Source: Pseudarthrobacter siccitolerans (lineage in GTDB: Bacteria; Actinomycetota; Actinomycetes; Actinomycetales; Micrococcaceae). Taken from it: a stretch of DNA of 64,000 nt. The notes below the pieces were generated by a model, which was given only the letters and a program-made list of their open reading frames with translations, did not search any database and was not told the DNA's origin. The stretch covers positions 1,860,001-1,924,000 of the forward strand of contig NZ_JAUSXB010000001.1 in NCBI RefSeq assembly GCF_030823375.1, read 5' to 3'. Position numbers and translations under genes: made by a program. Numbering within the stretch: position 1 is the first letter of the stretch; each line of letters begins with the position of its first letter. This document shows, piece after piece, positions 61,422 to 64,000 of this stretch.

Positions 61422-62684
61422 GTGGGCAACGGATTCGGGGAGAAGCTCCGGGCGGAGCGGCTCGAACGGGGCTTAACACAGGCCGAACTGGGCAAAGACC
61501 TGTATTCACCCAGCTACATTTCATTGCTTGAGACAGGCCGGAGGGAACCCACGGCCGAGGTCATCGAGGAACTGGCGCGGCGCCTTGAACTGGCACCGAA
61601 GGCCCTGGAAGCGTGGAGCCAGCCAATTACCGTCAGCGACGCAGAGTACGTCCTGGCCGGCCTTTACGCCCGCCAGGCCTGGGACCTGCGTGACTACCCC
61701 TTGGCCGCCAGCCACGCTGCCACTGCAGCGCAAATTGCCCTGGAGGGCAAAAACACCAGCGCCTGGTGGAACATGACCTATATGCAGGCCGAGTGCCTGA
61801 TGAAACAAGGCGAACTGCGCGAATGCCAGAAAATCGTCGAGCGGCTCCTTGAGCACCCGATGGCGACGGAATCAGTGGGCCTGGGCGTGCGGGCGCGGCA
61901 AATGCTGGCGGCCGTCTGCCATGGACAGGGGCAACTGGCTGTGGCAGTCCAGCACGGGCTTGAGGCTGTAGAACTTTCAGCCAGGTTGCCGCGCAATTCA
62001 ACAGTGCTCATTGGTGCCCACCGGATTCTCATCGGCGCACTGGCTGAAAGCGGGCGGCTCGACGAAGCCTGGAAGTACTGCATGGCCCTCTACGAACAGG
62101 TGGACGAACACGCCATGTCGCAGCTGGCCGGGGAGGTGGCCTGGGTTATCGGCAACGTCGCCTTCATGCGGCATGACTACACCGAAGGCGTCAGGCACCA
62201 CGAGCGGGCAGCCAAGCTCCTCTCCCCTGCAAACGACATCGAGCTCTGGGCGCGGTTCAACAAGGCGTCCGCCGCCGTCAGGCTGTCCTCGGGAATTGTC
62301 GAGCCCGAGACCCTGTCCTCGATCGAACGGGCTGAGCTCGCCTTCTCCATCGTGGGCGGGACGAAGAGCGATGAGCTGGAGGTCGCCTTCATCCGCGCGC
62401 GCTGGCTGTACCTGACCGGGGACATTGTTGCCGCCGTCGAGAAGCTGCGGGAAATCCACGCCGAACGCAAGGCCCTGGCCAAGCACACGGCGGGCGAGGT
62501 TTCACTTCTCCTGGGCAAGTCCCTGAAGGCCGCCGGCGAAGCCGACGAAGCACTGGTCCACCTGGAGGAAGCCCAGAAGGCCTTCAGTGCGGCAGGAGCA
62601 GCGGACCGGGTCCAGCAAGCCCTGGACGCGGTGCTGGAAATCCGCCTGGCCCAGCAACGGGCCGCGGCCTCCACGGCCAGCTAA
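61422..62684 (+). CDS. XRE-family regulator with TPR domain, candidate peptide receptor
   Basis: 420 residues from the GTG at 61422, preceded by AAGGAGG. The N-terminal helix-turn-helix spans about 5-60 (KLRAERLERGLTQAELGKDL and YISLLETGRREPTAEVIEEL). The rest is all-helical with tetratricopeptide-like pairs, for example RILIGALAESGRLDEAWKYC, VAWVIGNVAFMRHDYTEGVR and SLLLGKSLKAAGEADEALVH. This two-domain plan, XRE head plus C-terminal TPR superhelix, is that of RRNPP receptors (Rgg, PlcR, PrgX) that bind small peptides in the cytoplasm. Its divergent neighbour encodes a secreted repeat peptide. Direct ligand binding is inference. Confidence 0.88.
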   Translation: MGNGFGEKLRAERLERGLTQAELGKDLYSPSYISLLETGRREPTAEVIEELARRLELAPKALEAWSQPITVSDAEYVLAGLYARQAWDLRDYPLAASHAATAAQIALEGKNTSAWWNMTYMQAECLMKQGELRECQKIVERLLEHPMATESVGLGVRARQMLAAVCHGQGQLAVAVQHGLEAVELSARLPRNSTVLIGAHRILIGALAESGRLDEAWKYCMALYEQVDEHAMSQLAGEVAWVIGNVAFMRHDYTEGVRHHERAAKLLSPANDIELWARFNKASAAVRLSSGIVEPETLSSIERAELAFSIVGGTKSDELEVAFIRARWLYLTGDIVAAVEKLREIHAERKALAKHTAGEVSLLLGKSLKAAGEADEALVHLEEAQKAFSAAGAADRVQQALDAVLEIRLAQQRAAASTAS

Positions 62685-62695
62685 GCTGCACGCCA

Positions 62696-62726
62696 CTTGC
62701 CGGAGCCGCTGGGGCTCCGTACAAGC
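62696..62726. terminator. Hairpin between convergent regulator and purC
   Basis: CGGAGCC at 62701-62707 pairs with GGCTCCG at 62713-62719, extended by CTTG and CAAG on the outside. It lies in the 52-bp gap between convergent stops and can serve both strands. No T-run is seen. Confidence 0.65.
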
Positions 62727-62736
62727 GGGGCATCAA

Positions 62737-63675
62737 TCAGGCGAAGCTTTTCCCGGTCAGTTTCTCGTACGCCTCAACGTAGCGGCTGCGGGTCCGGTCC
62801 ACAACGTCGGCAGGCAGCACCGGCGGAGGCGTGTCGGAAGCCCTGTCCCAGCCCGATTCGGCCGATGTAAGCCAGTCCCGGACGTACTGCTTGTCATAGG
62901 ACGGCTGTGCCTGTCCCGGCTGGTAGGTGCCGGCGTCCCAGAACCGTGAAGAGTCCGGAGTCAGAACCTCATCACCAAGGGTGATTGAACCCGAGACGGC
63001 GTCGTAGCCGAACTCCACCTTGGTATCGGCGAGGATGATCCCGCGCTCCCGGGCGATTGCCTCCGCGGTGGTGTAGATCTGCAAAGTGAGTTCGCTCAAC
63101 CGGCCGGCAATGTCGTCACCCACCATGGCCACCACGGCGTCATAGGTGATGTTCTCATCATGCTCGCCCACTGCGGCCTTGGCCGACGGTGTGAAGATGG
63201 CGTGCTCCAGCCGCGACCCGTCCACCAGGCCCTCCGGCAGCGGGATGCTGCACACTGTTCCGGACACCCGGTATTCCTGCAGGCCGGAGCCGGTGAGGTA
63301 CCCGCGGGCGATGCACTCCACCGGAAACATGTCCAGCTTCTTGCAGATCATGGCCCGGCCTTCCACGGCCGCAGGCACCCCGTCCGCCACGGTGGAGCCC
63401 AGCACGTGGTGCTCCACGTCCAGCTGGTCGAACCACCACAGGCTCAGCTGGGTGAGGATGCGCCCCTTGTCTGGAATCTCGCTGGCCAGGACGTGATCGA
63501 AGGCGCTGATGCGGTCGCTTGCCACCACCAGCACGCACTCCTGGCCCACGCGTTCGACGATGGAATCGTCGGCGGGCTCGTAAAGGTCGCGCACCTTGCC
63601 GGAGTAGACGTGCTTCCAGCCCGGCAGGTCCAGGGTGGCGGTGTTGAGGCCTCGTGCTGCGGGAGTTTCGCTCAT
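62737..63675 (-). CDS. purC: Phosphoribosylaminoimidazole-succinocarboxamide synthase
   Basis: 312 residues from the ATG at 63675; the open frame upstream is a shadow of purD. SAICAR synthase motifs are clear: YSGKVRDLYE (ATP loop), VASDRISAFDHVL, FPVECIARGYLTGSG, and ILADTKVEFGYD. It joins aspartate to CAIR in purine synthesis. The length fits the yeast-like monofunctional PurC found in actinobacteria. It begins one base after the purD stop, so both belong to one operon. Confidence 0.96.
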   Translation of the reverse strand: MSETPAARGLNTATLDLPGWKHVYSGKVRDLYEPADDSIVERVGQECVLVVASDRISAFDHVLASEIPDKGRILTQLSLWWFDQLDVEHHVLGSTVADGVPAAVEGRAMICKKLDMFPVECIARGYLTGSGLQEYRVSGTVCSIPLPEGLVDGSRLEHAIFTPSAKAAVGEHDENITYDAVVAMVGDDIAGRLSELTLQIYTTAEAIARERGIILADTKVEFGYDAVSGSITLGDEVLTPDSSRFWDAGTYQPGQAQPSYDKQYVRDWLTSAESGWDRASDTPPPVLPADVVDRTRSRYVEAYEKLTGKSFA

Positions 63676-63676
63676 G

Positions 63677-64000
63677 CTATGCCTTCGCCTTCGTGATCGG
63701 CAGGGATCCGGTAGCGCCGGACGATACCCTGATCTCGCCGCGGGCGGCCTTGCGGCCGATGTCCGTACGGAACTGCGAGCCTTCAAGCTGAACCAGTTCC
63801 ACGCCGTCGTACGCCTTTTCGCGCGCCTCCACCAGGTCGCTGCCCAGCGCAACCACGGCCAGGACGCGCCCGCCCGCGGAGATCACCTTGCCGTCCTCGT
63901 CCACGGAGGTCCCGGCGTGGATCACGTGCACGCCTTCGAGTTCCTCCACCTTCTTCAGCCCGCGGATGCGGTCACCGGTGCGGGGAGTGTCGGGGTAGTT
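63677..64000 (-). CDS. purD: Phosphoribosylamine-glycine ligase, C-terminal part (5' partial)
   Basis: The last 107 codons are visible before the window ends. The reverse translation begins NYPDTPRTGDRIRGLKKVEE and continues VHVIHAGTSVDEDGKVISAG, then GGRVLAVVALGSDLVEAREKAYDG, which is the conserved PurD C-terminal domain. The enzyme makes GAR from phosphoribosylamine and glycine. The ending after RTDIGRKA carries about 17 additional residues of variable sequence. The start lies to the right of the window. Confidence 0.95.
   Translation of the reverse strand, partial: NYPDTPRTGDRIRGLKKVEELEGVHVIHAGTSVDEDGKVISAGGRVLAVVALGSDLVEAREKAYDGVELVQLEGSQFRTDIGRKAARGEIRVSSGATGSLPITKAKA

Overview
The window is high-GC (visibly about 65-70%), densely coded DNA from an actinobacterium. 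The best match is the Arthrobacter/Pseudarthrobacter group (Micrococcaceae), an assignment made from recognised gene content and layout: a tad/Flp locus in the mycobacterial order next to a DUF1998 helicase, MarP next to a Crp-type regulator, GTG/TTG starts, and ATGA-coupled operons. No plasmid, phage, IS element or CRISPR array is recognisable, so this reads as ordinary chromosome with several catabolic islands.

Layout. 1-3042: a 5'-truncated Gfo/Idh/MocA oxidoreductase joined to a PmoA-like domain, coupled to an M24 aminopeptidase-like protein that seems to have lost metal ligands. 3195-10577: a minus-strand operon for oxidative uronate/aldarate catabolism (Gfo/Idh/MocA, SDR/uronate dehydrogenase-like, KdgD, enolase-superfamily dehydratase, ketoglutarate semialdehyde dehydrogenase) under a divergent LacI regulator, with three matching operator-like palindromes between them. 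10593-15118: TetR, MFS transporter and GH3 glucosidase. 15128-17308: FadR-type regulator with two operators, then L-lactate dehydrogenase LldD. 17390-21510: ArsR-like regulator, AcuC-type deacetylase, TrkH/TrkA potassium uptake. 21566-28946: ProC, Ppx/GppA, SseB-like protein, TopA, methyltransferase. 29048-34359: two paralogous lipoproteins, TrhO, GNAT, DUF1998 helicase. 34378-39811: seven-gene tad locus (ssd, tadA, tadB, tadC, DUF4244, TadE, Rv3654c-like). 39945-44991: family-A polymerase-like protein, YegP-like protein, NUDIX CoA pyrophosphatase, Nth, membrane protein with a long disordered linker. 45389-48298: Acs and a DeoR regulator. 48309-48604: two truncated gene tails back to back. 48717-56912: AroQ, MarP, Crp/GlxR-type regulator, a repeat-rich gap, NUDIX, RidA, DUF4177, class A PBP, metallophosphoesterase. 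57123-60754: heterodimeric ABC exporter. 60839: tRNA-Pro(CGG). 61073-62684: a secreted small peptide with a repeated IGNWPDPA motif divergent from an XRE-TPR regulator. 62737-64000: purC and the end of purD.

How parts work together. The uronate operon converts hexuronate to 2-oxoglutarate in four chemical steps. Lactate and acetate use (LldD, Acs) feed central metabolism. Candidate CRP/GlxR sites lie upstream of acs, of the crp gene itself and of the ABC exporter, suggesting a local cAMP-type regulon. Several convergent gene ends are filled with long palindromes or GGTGGTTGAGCC-type repeats, probably acting as two-way terminators. The most unusual candidate is the secreted repeat peptide paired with a cytoplasmic XRE-TPR protein, which has the layout of a peptide-pheromone circuit of RRNPP type, a class best known from Firmicutes.

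Limits: all functions come from motif reading by eye. No database search, structure prediction or folding calculation was run.
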